Below, piece after piece: positions 1 to 7,536 of a stretch of DNA of 64,000 bases. Origin of the DNA: Geodermatophilus marinus (GTDB lineage Bacteria; Actinomycetota; Actinomycetes; Mycobacteriales; Geodermatophilaceae); NCBI RefSeq assembly GCF_003428645.1, contig NZ_QVQH01000001.1:62001-126000 (forward strand). The letters are read 5' to 3'. The position numbers and the translations under genes are program-made. Numbering within the stretch: position 1 is the first letter of the stretch; every line of letters starts with the position of its first letter. The notes beneath the pieces were generated by a model, which was not told where the DNA came from, did not search any database, and saw only the letters and a program-made list of their open reading frames with translations.

Positions 1-126
1 CACATGCGCAAGGTGCACGGTTACGTGCAGCGGCACCTGGCCCAGGAGCCGGAGAAGGAGGACGTCGAGGGCTCGAAGTGGCGCTACTCGCTGATGAACT
101 GGGGTCACGACCCGCTGAAGGGGTGA
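1..126 (+). CDS. DUF3140-like protein, C-terminal fragment
   Basis: The window opens inside this frame, so only the last 41 residues are visible, ending in WRYSLMNWGHDPLKG and a TGA. That tail resembles the C-terminus I remember for DUF3140 proteins, small actinobacterial proteins of unknown function. The start, promoter and full length lie outside the window. Identification rests on one short conserved motif, so it is moderate. Confidence 0.6.
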   Translation, partial: HMRKVHGYVQRHLAQEPEKEDVEGSKWRYSLMNWGHDPLKG

Positions 127-196
127 CCGCCCACCCGTGCGGCCGCGATCATGGCCCCGTGACCACCTCACAGGCCCCGACGGCGGTCGCGGCGCC

Positions 197-943
197 GTGA
201 TCGACGGGAACGGCAGCAGCGACGGCAGCGGGAACGGCAACGGCGTCGGGCGGCGGCGCAACGACCCGGCGCAGTACGACGAGCTGGCCGGGGAGTGGTG
301 GCGGCACGACGGCGAGTTCGCCGCCCTGCACTGGCTGGCCGCCTCGCGGGCCGGGAACATCCCGCCGGCGGGGCACCCGGGTGCGCTCCTGGTCGACCTC
401 GGCTGCGGCGGCGGGCTCATGGCCCCGTACGCGGCGCGGCTGGGGTACCGGCACGTGGGCGTCGACACCGGGGTGCCCGGGCTGCGGCTGGCGCGCGACC
501 ACGGCGTCCTCCCCCTCGCCGCCTCCGCGCTGGCGGTGCCGCTGGCCGACGGCTGCGCCGACGTGGTGCTGGCCTGCGAGCTGCTCGAGCACGTCGAGGA
601 CGACGTCGGCGTGCTCGCCGAGTGCGCCCGCCTGCTGCGGCCCGGCGGCGTCCTGGTCCTCGACGCGCTGGCCGCGGGCCGGCTCTCCACGCTGGTCAAC
701 GTGCACCTGCTCGAACGGCTGCCCGGCGGCCCGCCGCGCGGGCTGCACGACCCGGCCCTGTTCGTCGACCGGGCGCGGCTGCTCGAGGCCGCCGACCGGC
801 TGGGGCTGGACCTGCGGCTGGTGGGGCTGCGGCCGTCCCTGCGCGAGGCGGTGGCCTGGCGGCTGGGACGCCGCCGCCTGGTGACCATGAAGCCGATCCG
901 CTCGACCGCGGTGGTCTTCGCCGGCTACGGGCGCAAGCGGTGA
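197..943 (+). CDS. class I SAM-dependent methyltransferase (UbiG/UbiE-like)
   Basis: A Rossmann-fold methyltransferase of about 248 residues. Motif I is VDLGCGGGLMAPYAARLG, followed by an acidic strand end (VGVDTG), a motif around LACELLEHVEDD and a late RPGGVLVLDAL segment, all typical of UbiG/UbiE-type O- or C-methyltransferases. The frame is open from a GTG at 137; I prefer the GTG at 197 because similarity-type sequence (DPAQYDELAGEWW) begins shortly after it, but neither start has a convincing ribosome site. The next gene is a type III polyketide synthase in the same direction, so the likely substrate is an alkylresorcinol, pyrone or quinol product of that enzyme. That substrate is inferred from position only. 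Confidence 0.75.
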   Translation: MIDGNGSSDGSGNGNGVGRRRNDPAQYDELAGEWWRHDGEFAALHWLAASRAGNIPPAGHPGALLVDLGCGGGLMAPYAARLGYRHVGVDTGVPGLRLARDHGVLPLAASALAVPLADGCADVVLACELLEHVEDDVGVLAECARLLRPGGVLVLDALAAGRLSTLVNVHLLERLPGGPPRGLHDPALFVDRARLLEAADRLGLDLRLVGLRPSLREAVAWRLGRRRLVTMKPIRSTAVVFAGYGRKR

Positions 944-1055
944 GCGGCGCGTGCGGTGCGGCGCGGTGGCGTGCCGGCCGGACCCGTGGAGGGGCGATGC
1001 GCGCAGCTCACCCGTACGGTCGGGGCATGACGTCGAGCGCGGGAACCGGTCGCCG

Positions 1056-2084
1056 GTGACCGCCGCCGTCGTGACCGGCGCCGGCTCCGCGCTGCCGGCG
1101 ACGATCGACCAGGACGCCGTCTGGGACGGCTTCTTCGCCGGCCACTACGCCGGTCTGCGCGCCGCCCGGCGCATCTTCCGCTCCTCCGGGGTGCGCCGCC
1201 GGCACGCCGTGGCCAACCCGGTCGACGAGGACCTCTCCGGCTGGGGCACCGGCGCGCGGATGCAGCGCTACGTCGAGGAGGCGCTGCCGCTGGGCAAGCA
1301 GGCGGTCGCCGGGGCGCTGGACGCCGCGGGCCTGTCGCCCGGCGAGGTGGGGCTCTTCGCCGTCGCCACCTGCACCGGCTACGCCACCCCGGGCCTGGAC
1401 ATCCGCCTGGCCGGCGACCTGGGCATGCCGGCCGACCTGCAGCGGCTGCTGGTCGGCCACATGGGCTGCTACGCCGCCGTCCCGGGGCTGTCGGCCGTCG
1501 GCGACTTCGTGACGGCCCGGTCCCGCCCGGCCGTGCTGCTGTGCTGCGAGCTGACCAGCCTGCACGTGCAGCCGGCCCGGGCCGAGCTCGACCAGGTGGT
1601 GGCGCACGCGCTGTTCTCCGACGCCGCGGCCGCCCTCGTGGTGGAGCCCGGGGCCCGCCGGGGCCGGCGGCTGGCCGCGGTGGTGGCCCGCACCGACGCC
1701 TCCACCGCCGACCACATGACCTGGGACGTCACCGACCTCGGCTTCCGGATGGGGCTGTCCCCGCGGGTGCCCGACGTCCTCTGCCGGCACGTCGGGGACG
1801 TCGTCGACCAGCTGCTCACCGGCGCCGGGCTGCGGGTGGAGGACGTCGCCGGCTGGGCGGTGCACCCCGGCGGCCCGCGCATCCTCGACGTGGTGCGCGA
1901 CGAGCTGGGGCTGGGCGAGGACCGGATGGCCGCCTCGCGGCGGGTCCTGGCCGAGCACGGCAACTGCTCCTCGGTGACCGTGCTGCTCGTCCTCGAGGAG
2001 CTCGCCGACGTCGACGGCCCGGTGGTGGTCATGGCCTTCGGCCCGGGGCTGACGCTCTACGCCGCGCTGCTGCTGCCCGCCTGA
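1056..2084 (+). CDS. type III polyketide synthase (chalcone/stilbene synthase family)
   Basis: A homodimeric ketosynthase-like enzyme condensing malonyl-CoA units on an acyl-CoA starter. The catalytic triad is visible: Cys138 in GHMGCYAA, His270 in WAVHPGG and Asn303 in EHGNCSS; the C-terminal MAFGPGLTLY loop is the family GFGPG-type motif. About 342 residues from the GTG at 1056, slightly short but normal for bacterial members. The frame is open from 951, but residues before 1056 look unlike the family. A 10-codon ORF (ATG 1027, TGA 1057-1059) overlaps this GTG and may be chance. Bacterial relatives make alkylresorcinols or alkylpyrones, often methylated by a neighbouring methyltransferase as here; the actual product cannot be read from sequence. 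Confidence 0.88.
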   Translation: MTAAVVTGAGSALPATIDQDAVWDGFFAGHYAGLRAARRIFRSSGVRRRHAVANPVDEDLSGWGTGARMQRYVEEALPLGKQAVAGALDAAGLSPGEVGLFAVATCTGYATPGLDIRLAGDLGMPADLQRLLVGHMGCYAAVPGLSAVGDFVTARSRPAVLLCCELTSLHVQPARAELDQVVAHALFSDAAAALVVEPGARRGRRLAAVVARTDASTADHMTWDVTDLGFRMGLSPRVPDVLCRHVGDVVDQLLTGAGLRVEDVAGWAVHPGGPRILDVVRDELGLGEDRMAASRRVLAEHGNCSSVTVLLVLEELADVDGPVVVMAFGPGLTLYAALLLPA

Positions 2085-2113
2085 CGCCCGCCTCCCGCCC
2101 TGCACGGACCCGC

Positions 2114-2119
2114 TATCCT
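2114..2119 (+). promoter_or_regulatory. candidate -10 (TATCCT) for the DosR-like regulator
   Basis: TATCCT lies about 38 nt before the preferred GTG at 2157, with GGAGG at 2147-2151 serving as ribosome site. No clear -35 was identified. It sits 30 nt after the polyketide synthase stop, so the regulator probably has its own promoter. Confidence 0.4.
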
Positions 2120-2156
2120 GCCGTGAGCTGGATCACGGCCCGGGGTGGAGGTGGCG

Positions 2157-2819
2157 GTGCCGGCCGACGGACTCGTCCGCGTCTTCCTCGTCGACGACCA
2201 CGAGGTGGTGCGCCGCGGGGTGGCCGACCTGCTCCAGGAGGACCCCGCCATCCGCGTGGTCGGTGAGGCCGGCTCGGTCGCCGAGGCGCTGGCCCGCGTC
2301 CCCGCGGTCCGCCCGGACGTCACCGTCGTCGACATGCGGCTGCCCGACGGCGACGGCGCCGAGGTGTGCAGCGCCCTGCGCGCCCGCGTGCCCGGCGCGC
2401 GGTTCCTGGTGCTCACCAGCTACCCCGACCCGGAGGCGGTCGCGGCCGCGGTGGCCGCCGGGGCCTCGGGGTACCTGCTCAAGCAGGTGCGCGGGCAGGC
2501 GCTGATCAGCGCGGTCCGCCGGGTGGCGGCCGGGGGGACGCTGTTCGCGCCCGAGGCGGCCGCCGGGCAGCAACCGCCGCGCCGCCGTCCCGCCGAGCCC
2601 GACCGCCGGCTGGCCGCGCTCACCGACCAGGAGCGCACCGTGCTGCGGTTGATCGGCGAGGGGCTGACCAACCGGCAGATCGGCGAGCGCATGGGGCTGG
2701 CCGAGAAGACGGTGAAGAACTACACCAGCCACCTGCTGGCCAAGCTGGGGCTGGAGCGCCGCACCCAGGCCGCGATCCTGGCGACCGAGATGCGCGACCG
2801 GGGCACCGACGGCGGCTAG
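2157..2819 (+). CDS. devR: DosR/DevR-family NarL-type response regulator
   Basis: A two-component DNA-binding response regulator of about 220 residues. The receiver domain begins [15 protein letters not shown]; the phosphorylatable Asp is Asp59 in [11 protein letters not shown], with LTSYPD and YLLKQ carrying the conserved Ser/Thr and Lys. The C-terminal LuxR helix-turn-helix reads [20 protein letters not shown] then [20 protein letters not shown], very close to Mycobacterium tuberculosis DosR as I remember it. I chose GTG 2157 because GGAGG precedes it by 5 nt; GTG 2145 is also possible. It converges, 8 bp apart, on a DosS-type kinase, its obvious partner. DosR activates dormancy/hypoxia genes from a GGGACT-type palindrome, and two such boxes occur nearby (5076 and 9172). 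Confidence 0.9.
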   Translation: MPADGLVRVFLVDDHEVVRRGVADLLQEDPAIRVVGEAGSVAEALARVPAVRPDVTVVDMRLPDGDGAEVCSALRARVPGARFLVLTSYPDPEAVAAAVAAGASGYLLKQVRGQALISAVRRVAAGGTLFAPEAAAGQQPPRRRPAEPDRRLAALTDQERTVLRLIGEGLTNRQIGERMGLAEKTVKNYTSHLLAKLGLERRTQAAILATEMRDRGTDGG

Positions 2820-2827
2820 CCCCACCG

Positions 2828-4546
2828 CTAGCGCGGCAGCGGCACGGTCCACCGCACCTGCGTGGCGGCCGGCCCGCTGGAGGTGGTCAGCCGGCCGCCG
2901 TGCCGCTCGGCGCGGTCGGCCAGGTTGGCCAGCCCGCTGCGGACGGCGACCTCCGGCAGGCCCACGCCGTCGTCGGTGACCACGACCCGCACCTCGCCGT
3001 CGACCTCGACGGTCACCGCGACCCGCGTCGCCGCGGCGTGCCGGACGACGTTGGTGACCAGCTCCCGCACCACCGCCACCACGTCGGGCAGGAGGGCCGG
3101 CGGCAGGTCGTCGAGGTCCCCGCGCACGCGGACGTCGGGCCGGACGCCCTGCCCCCCGGTGATGGAGCGCACCACGTCGACGACCCGGGTGCGGACCGCG
3201 TCGGGGGAGGCGTCGACGTCCTGGGCCAGCTCGAAGATCGACGAGCGGATCCGGGCGATCGTGCCGTCGAGCTCGTCGACCCGCTCGGCGATCCGGGCCG
3301 CGGTCTGCGGGTCGGTGGCCTCCAGCGAGCGGCTGACCTTGTCCAGGGCCAGGCCGGTGGCGAAGATCCGCTGGACGACGTGGTCGTGCAGGTCCCGGGC
3401 GATCCGGTCGCGGTCCGCGGCGACCTGCAGCCGCCGCTCCCGCTGCTGGCTGCGGGCCAGCTCCAGGGCCACGGTGGCCTGGGCGGCGAAGGCCGAGGCC
3501 AGGCCGAGGGTCCCCGGTGGGAAGGGGTCCACCCCGCGGCGGCGCAGGGCCACCACGGTCCCCAGCGCCGGGCGGCCGCCGAGCGGGACGAGCAGCCCCG
3601 GCCCGTGGTGGGCGGTCAGCTCGCCGATGACGGCGGCCCGGTGCCACCCGAGCGGCGGCGCGTTCACGTCGGCCAGCAGCCGGGGGACACCGGACCGGTG
3701 CGCCTCGCCGAGCTGGCTGTCGTGCAGGGGGACCCGCACCCCCTCGACGTCCTCGGTCAGGGTGCCGACCGCGGCCACGACGGTGAGCGTGTCCTCCGCG
3801 TCGGGCGCGGGCAGCAGCACCCCGGCGGCGTCCGCGGCCGCCAGCGTGGCGACCCGCTCGGCGATGGAGCGCAGCACGGTGTCGGGGTCGGTGCCCGACA
3901 GCAGAGCCGTGGCGATGTCGGTGCCGGCCTGGGCCCACGCCCGTCGCTGCTCGGCCTGCTCGACCAGCCGGGCGTTCTCGATGGCCAGCCCCGCGGTCGC
4001 GGCCAGCGCGGACACGGCCTGCTCGTCGGCCGCGGTGAACGGGCCGCCGTCCCGCTTCTCGGTCAGGTAGAGGTGGCCGAACACCGTCGAGCGCACCCGC
4101 ACCGGCACGCCCAGGAACGACCGCATCGGCGGGTGGCCCGGGGGGAACCCGATGGCGGCCGGGTGGCGGGTCAGGTCGGCCAGCCGCAGCGGGACGGGGT
4201 CGTCGACGAGCAGGCCCAGGACGCCGTCCCCCACCGGCAGCCGGCCGATCCGCTCGCGGTCGGTCGCGTCCATGCCCACGACGACGAAGCGGTCCAGCTG
4301 CGCGCCGTCCGGGGTGAGGACGCCGAACGCCCCGTAGGCGGCGTCGGCGGCGTCGACCGCGGCGCGGACGATGGCGTGCAGCGTGCCGTCCAGGTGCGCC
4401 CCGTCCGGGGTGGCGCGGACCTCGGCGACCGGCGTCGACCGGACGGCGGGGACGCCCGTGCCGGTGCCGGAGGGGTCGGGCGGGGTCAGGGCCCGGGAGG
4501 GGGGAGCCGGTTCCGGCCGGTGCGCGGGGGCGCCGCGGCGTCTCAC
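2828..4546 (-). CDS. devS: DosS/DevS-like heme-GAF sensor histidine kinase
   Basis: About 572 residues, against 578 for mycobacterial DevS. Order: short disordered N-terminus, GAF-A (about 40-190), GAF-B (about 200-360), HisKA_3 with phospho-acceptor His387 in RDLHDHVVQRIF, and a compact HATPase (ELVTNVVRHA, DDGVGLP, GLANLADRAERHGG). In GAF-A the proximal heme histidine of DevS (His149 there) is matched by His138 in GFPPGHPPMRSFLGVPVRV, and distal Tyr171 by Tyr160 in LYLTEK, with identical 22-residue spacing. It therefore probably binds heme and senses O2, NO, CO or redox state. The GTG start at 4546 overlaps the stop of the universal stress gene (GTGA), so the two are translationally coupled. 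Longer frames upstream are shadows of that gene. Confidence 0.92.
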   Translation of the reverse strand: MRRRGAPAHRPEPAPPSRALTPPDPSGTGTGVPAVRSTPVAEVRATPDGAHLDGTLHAIVRAAVDAADAAYGAFGVLTPDGAQLDRFVVVGMDATDRERIGRLPVGDGVLGLLVDDPVPLRLADLTRHPAAIGFPPGHPPMRSFLGVPVRVRSTVFGHLYLTEKRDGGPFTAADEQAVSALAATAGLAIENARLVEQAEQRRAWAQAGTDIATALLSGTDPDTVLRSIAERVATLAAADAAGVLLPAPDAEDTLTVVAAVGTLTEDVEGVRVPLHDSQLGEAHRSGVPRLLADVNAPPLGWHRAAVIGELTAHHGPGLLVPLGGRPALGTVVALRRRGVDPFPPGTLGLASAFAAQATVALELARSQQRERRLQVAADRDRIARDLHDHVVQRIFATGLALDKVSRSLEATDPQTAARIAERVDELDGTIARIRSSIFELAQDVDASPDAVRTRVVDVVRSITGGQGVRPDVRVRGDLDDLPPALLPDVVAVVRELVTNVVRHAAATRVAVTVEVDGEVRVVVTDDGVGLPEVAVRSGLANLADRAERHGGRLTTSSGPAATQVRWTVPLPR

Positions 4547-5040
4547 GCCCCGCGGGCCAGCCGCCGGGCGGGCGTCCGGGGCGACGCCGGCCGCAGCAGG
4601 GTCTTGCCGTGGGTGCCGACGACGACGAGGTCGGCCCCCCGGGTCGTGCCGGTGAGGGCGTCGAAGACGGGGCGGTCCACCAGTGCGGTGCGGACCCGGC
4701 CGGTCACCCCGGTCTCGGCGATGGCGCGCAGCACCTGGGCCTCGACGCGGGCCAGCGCCGGGCCGGGGTCGGGACGGCGGGACCCCGTGGCGAGCGGGTC
4801 GTCGCCGGCCGCGTCCACCACGCAGGCGGCCACGACGGTGGCCTCCCGGCGGGCCGCCTCCCGCAGCGCCCACACCAGCGCCCGGTGGCCCTCCGGTGAA
4901 CCGTCCACCTCGACGACGAGCGACGGCGCCTGCCGGCGCGGCAGCAGCGGCAGGCGCACCGGCTCGGGCTGCGGCCGGGGCGCGTCCGGCGCGGGATCCC
5001 CGGTCGGCTCGCTCGGTGCCCCGTCGTGCGGCGTGCTCAT
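4543..5040 (-). CDS. universal stress protein, UspA family, shortened C-terminus
   Basis: A single-domain UspA-like protein of about 165 residues with a proline-rich leader (residues 1-45), a core beginning SLVVEVDGSPEGHRALVWAL and a final strand ADLVVVGTHGKTLL. The usual ATP-binding tail, G-x2-G-x9-G-(S/T) followed by a closing strand, is truncated: after GTHG the protein runs into PASPRTPARRLARGA with no second glycine cluster. Its nucleotide binding is thus doubtful. The start is ATG 5040; an in-frame upstream frame to 5139 lacks family sequence. It is coupled to the DosS-like kinase, and a DosR-box-like palindrome lies 36-49 bp upstream, matching the known abundance of Usp genes in DosR regulons. 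Confidence 0.8.
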   Translation of the reverse strand: MSTPHDGAPSEPTGDPAPDAPRPQPEPVRLPLLPRRQAPSLVVEVDGSPEGHRALVWALREAARREATVVAACVVDAAGDDPLATGSRRPDPGPALARVEAQVLRAIAETGVTGRVRTALVDRPVFDALTGTTRGADLVVVGTHGKTLLRPASPRTPARRLARGA

Positions 5041-5075
5041 AGGGTGATCGTTCCCGTACTCCGGCGTGCCGGGCA

Positions 5076-5089
5076 GGGACCAAGGGCCC
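5076..5089 (-). promoter_or_regulatory. DosR-box-like palindrome upstream of the usp-devS operon
   Basis: GGGACCAAGGGCCC, a 14-bp palindrome with one mismatched pair, resembles the DosR core consensus GGGACT-WWA-GTCCC by shape. It lies 36-49 bp before the ATG of the universal stress gene, a normal activator position. A second, perfectly symmetrical copy occurs at 9172. Assignment to DosR is inference from similarity and context. Confidence 0.5.
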
Positions 5090-5169
5090 GGCACCCGCGT
5101 CCCGCCGTTACGTCCGGCCTCGGTCCGGCAATTGCGCACGGCGCGTTGTGGCTCCGCGTGATCGCTCGA

Positions 5170-5958
5170 TCACCTCGAAGTCATCGTGCGCCGTCCGCGC
5201 ACCACCGTCGCCCCGATCCCCGCATCCCGGGCGAGCCGGGTGGTCAGCCCCGCACCGCGGACGGCGGCCGCGGTCGCGGCGGCCTGGCGGTCGCTGGTCT
5301 CCAGCAGCAGGGTGCCCCCGGGCGCCAGCCACCGCGGCGCACCCTCGGCGACCCGGCGGTGCAGGGCCAGGCCGTCGGGGCCGCCGTCGAGCGCGAGCCG
5401 CGGTTCGTGCACGCGGGCCTCGGCGGGCAGGAGGGGGATCTCCGCGGTCGGCACGTAGGGCGCGTTGACCAGCAGGACGTCCACCCGGCCCTGCAGCTCC
5501 CCGGGCAGGGCGTCGTAGAGGTCCCCCTCGTGCACCCGGCCGCCGACCGGGCCGAGGTTGCGGCGCGCCCACCCCACCGCCCGGGGGTCGACGTCGGCGG
5601 CGTGCAGGGTCACGGGCAACCGCGCCGCCAGGGCCGCGCCGAGGGCGCCGGAGCCGCAGCACAGGTCGACCACCACCGCGCCGTCCCGACCCCGCAGCAG
5701 CGCGGCGGCCAGCGTGACGAGGAGCCGGGAGCGGCGCCGCGGCACGAACACGCCCGGGCCGACCGCGACCCGCGTCCCGGCCAGCTCGGCCCAGCCGAGC
5801 ACCGTCTCGAGCGGCTCCCCGGCGACCCGCCGGGCGACCGCGGCCGGCACGTCGCGGGCGCTGCCGAGGATGGCCCGCGCCTCCTCCTCGGCGAAGACGC
5901 AGCCGGCGGCGCGCAGCCGGGCGGCCAGGGCCGCCTCCTCGCCGGCGGGTGCGGTCAC
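5170..5958 (-). CDS. PrmC/HemK-type protein N5-glutamine methyltransferase paralog
   Basis: About 262 residues. The core is HemK-like: GVFVPRRRSRLLV, SAM motif I VVDLCCGSGALGAALAA, an acidic DVDPRAVGWARRN segment and the catalytic loop NAPYVP, where canonical PrmC has NPPY. The changed second residue makes this the 'putative N5-glutamine methyltransferase' side branch rather than the housekeeping release-factor enzyme, so the target is uncertain. GTG 5958 overlaps the stop of the cation transporter gene (GTGA), making it the third gene of an ArsR-transporter-methyltransferase operon. The frame continues to 6084, but that part reads through the transporter's repeat tail in another frame and is not family sequence. 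Confidence 0.78.
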   Translation of the reverse strand: MTAPAGEEAALAARLRAAGCVFAEEEARAILGSARDVPAAVARRVAGEPLETVLGWAELAGTRVAVGPGVFVPRRRSRLLVTLAAALLRGRDGAVVVDLCCGSGALGAALAARLPVTLHAADVDPRAVGWARRNLGPVGGRVHEGDLYDALPGELQGRVDVLLVNAPYVPTAEIPLLPAEARVHEPRLALDGGPDGLALHRRVAEGAPRWLAPGGTLLLETSDRQAAATAAAVRGAGLTTRLARDAGIGATVVRGRRTMTSR

Positions 5959-6743
5959 GGCCCCGGCCGGCCGGGTGCGCCGGGCGGGACCCCGGTCGCG
6001 GGCCGGGCCGCCGGTGCGGCCGCGGGGGACGGCGTGCGGCAGGCGCCGGCGCACCCGCCGGCGCACCCGCCGGCGCACCCGCACCCGTCGCCGGAGGGGC
6101 GGTGCGGCGCCGCGGGTGCGCAGCAGCCCTCACCGCGCCACGCCTCCCGGGCCTCCCTGGCGGCCACCGCGGCGATGACCAGGCCGGCGACCGGGTCGGC
6201 CCACCCCCAGCCGAGGGTCGCGTCGAGCACCAGCCCGACCAGCAGGACCCCGGAGAGGTAGGTGCACAGCAGCGTCTGCGTGCCGTCGGCGACGACGGCC
6301 CCGGAGCCGAGCGCCCGGCCGGTGCGGCGCTGGGCCCAGGACAGGACGGGCATGACCACCAGCGAGGCGACCACCAGGCCGATGCCGACCCGGGAGGAGT
6401 CCGGGTCCCCACCCGTGAGCAGGGCCCGCACCGACTCCACCGCGACGTAGGCGGCCAGCACCGCGAAGGAGACGGCCATGAGCCGGAGGGCCTGCCGTTC
6501 GCGGGTCTCGGGCAGTCGGTGGCGGAACTGCCAGAGGACGATCAGCCCGCTCGACACCTCGACGACCGAGTCCAGCCCGAAACCGACCAGCGCCACGGAC
6601 CCCGCGACGACCCCGGCCGTCACCGCGACGACGGCCTCCACGACGTTGTCGGTGACCGACGCCCCGGCCAGCAGCTGGGCGCGGCGGCCGAGCCGGTGGC
6701 GCCCGTCCGCGGCGAGGGCCGGGTGCGCGTGCACGGCGGTCAC
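5955..6743 (-). CDS. cation transporter (CDF-like) with Cys-rich C-terminal tail
   Basis: An inner-membrane protein of about 262 residues with roughly six hydrophobic segments. Segments such as ASVTDNVVEAVVAVTAG, VGFGLDSVVEVSSG and VVADGTQTLLCTYLSGVLL carry the acidic residues expected of cation-diffusion-type carriers. After the last helix comes a tail with CC, CGC and three CAGG units, a plausible soft-metal ligand cluster; the CAGG units come from a perfect 12-bp tandem repeat. GTG 6743 overlaps the ArsR stop (GTGA), and its own stop overlaps the methyltransferase start. Coupling to an ArsR/SmtB repressor supports a metal-efflux role; which metal is not readable. Confidence 0.75.
   Translation of the reverse strand: MTAVHAHPALAADGRHRLGRRAQLLAGASVTDNVVEAVVAVTAGVVAGSVALVGFGLDSVVEVSSGLIVLWQFRHRLPETRERQALRLMAVSFAVLAAYVAVESVRALLTGGDPDSSRVGIGLVVASLVVMPVLSWAQRRTGRALGSGAVVADGTQTLLCTYLSGVLLVGLVLDATLGWGWADPVAGLVIAAVAAREAREAWRGEGCCAPAAPHRPSGDGCGCAGGCAGGCAGACRTPSPAAAPAARPATGVPPGAPGRPGP
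6046..6081 (-). repeat. three perfect 12-bp tandem units encoding CAGG
   Basis: On the plus strand CCGGCGCACCCG is repeated three times without change. On the coding strand it encodes Gly-Cys-Ala-Gly steps in the transporter tail, so unit number changes keep the frame and change the number of cysteines. Confidence 0.85.
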
Positions 6744-7123
6744 CGCGTGGCCGCCTCGCCGTGCGCCGGGCACAGCGCGACCGCGTCGCCGGTCGCCGCC
6801 AGCAGGCGCTCGGCGGCGGCCAGCACGCCGAGCAGCTCCGGTGCGGTGGTCAGGGACCACAGGGAGGCCCGGCCCTGCGGGCGGGAGGTGACCAGGCCGC
6901 AGTCGCGCAGGCTGGCCAGGTGCGCGGACACCGTGGACTGCGCCAGGCCGAGGTGCGCGGTCAGGTCGACGACGCGGTGCTCGTCGAGGGCCAGGTGGCG
7001 CAGGATGGCCAGCCGGGCGGGGTCGCCGAGGCTGCGGAACATGCATGCGGCGGCCGACAGCGCGGCGGCCGCGTCGAGGGCGTCGGCCGGCACGGTGCCC
7101 GGCGCGGTCCGATTCATCGCCAC
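6740..7123 (-). CDS. ArsR/SmtB-family metal-responsive repressor
   Basis: About 127 residues with the winged helix: RSLGDPARLAILRHLALDEH, then VVDLTAHLGLAQSTVSAHLA and the wing VTSRPQGRASLWSL. One Cys lies before the helix-turn-helix (AACMFRSLGD), one follows the recognition helix (LRDCGL) and a CPAHGE segment near the C-terminus could complete a metal site, as in the CmtR/KmtR branch. ATG 7123 starts MAMNRT; ATG 7117 is equally possible. It leads a three-gene coupled operon with the transporter and methyltransferase, so it probably represses its own operon until metal binds. No clear operator was picked out upstream. Confidence 0.85.
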   Translation of the reverse strand: MAMNRTAPGTVPADALDAAAALSAAACMFRSLGDPARLAILRHLALDEHRVVDLTAHLGLAQSTVSAHLASLRDCGLVTSRPQGRASLWSLTTAPELLGVLAAAERLLAATGDAVALCPAHGEAATR

Positions 7124-7215
7124 ACAGCGATGTTAGCGGCTCGGGCCGTCGACAGCGGAGACGTGCGGGCGCCGGACGCACGAACGGCCCGCCACCGGGG
7201 CAGGCCGTCGAGGAG

Positions 7216-7286
7216 AGCGGGTGACGAGAATCGAACTCGCACTGTCAGCTTGGGAAGCTGATGTTCTGCCATTGAACTACACCCGC
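7216..7286 (-). tRNA. tRNA-Gly, anticodon CCC
   Basis: Read on the minus strand the gene starts GCGGGTG and closes CACCCGC plus discriminator T, a seven-pair acceptor stem. The anticodon loop is TTCCCAA, giving CCC, and the T arm contains GTTCGATTC. The 3' CCA is not encoded. It sits between the ArsR operon and the chemoreceptor. Confidence 0.95.
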
Positions 7287-7536
7287 GGCGTCGCACCGAG
7301 CATGCTACCCGGCGTCCGCCGGGTGGCGTCCACGGGGTGCGTTCGTGGCTGACGTCGGCGGAGAACGCCGGCTCGGCGCGGTCGAGCTCGGCCAGCAACC
7401 CCGCGCGGGCCCGCTCGGCGTCCACTGCCACTCCCGGCGCACCTCCCGCCCCGTCCGGCGACCCCGTCGGGACCGCGCCGGGCACGTGTCCCGGTGGCCG
7501 GCCGTGCCGCCCACCGGGACGAACGCCACCCCGGGG

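Noticed and set aside
1027-1059. 10-codon leader peptide before the type III PKS
   Set aside because: ATG 1027 to TGA 1059 overlaps the GTG start, but there is no ribosome site or attenuator, so it is probably chance.
2366-5047. Very long opposite-strand frame over devS and usp
   Set aside because: A shadow frame; the translation is Arg/Ala/Gly-rich and the true genes have clear domains on the other strand.
7114-7485. Minus-strand ORF of 123 residues covering the tRNA gene
   Set aside because: It reads straight through tRNA-Gly. Its first 60 residues look protein-like but have no recognisable motif and no ribosome site; I see no supported gene between 7287 and 7536.
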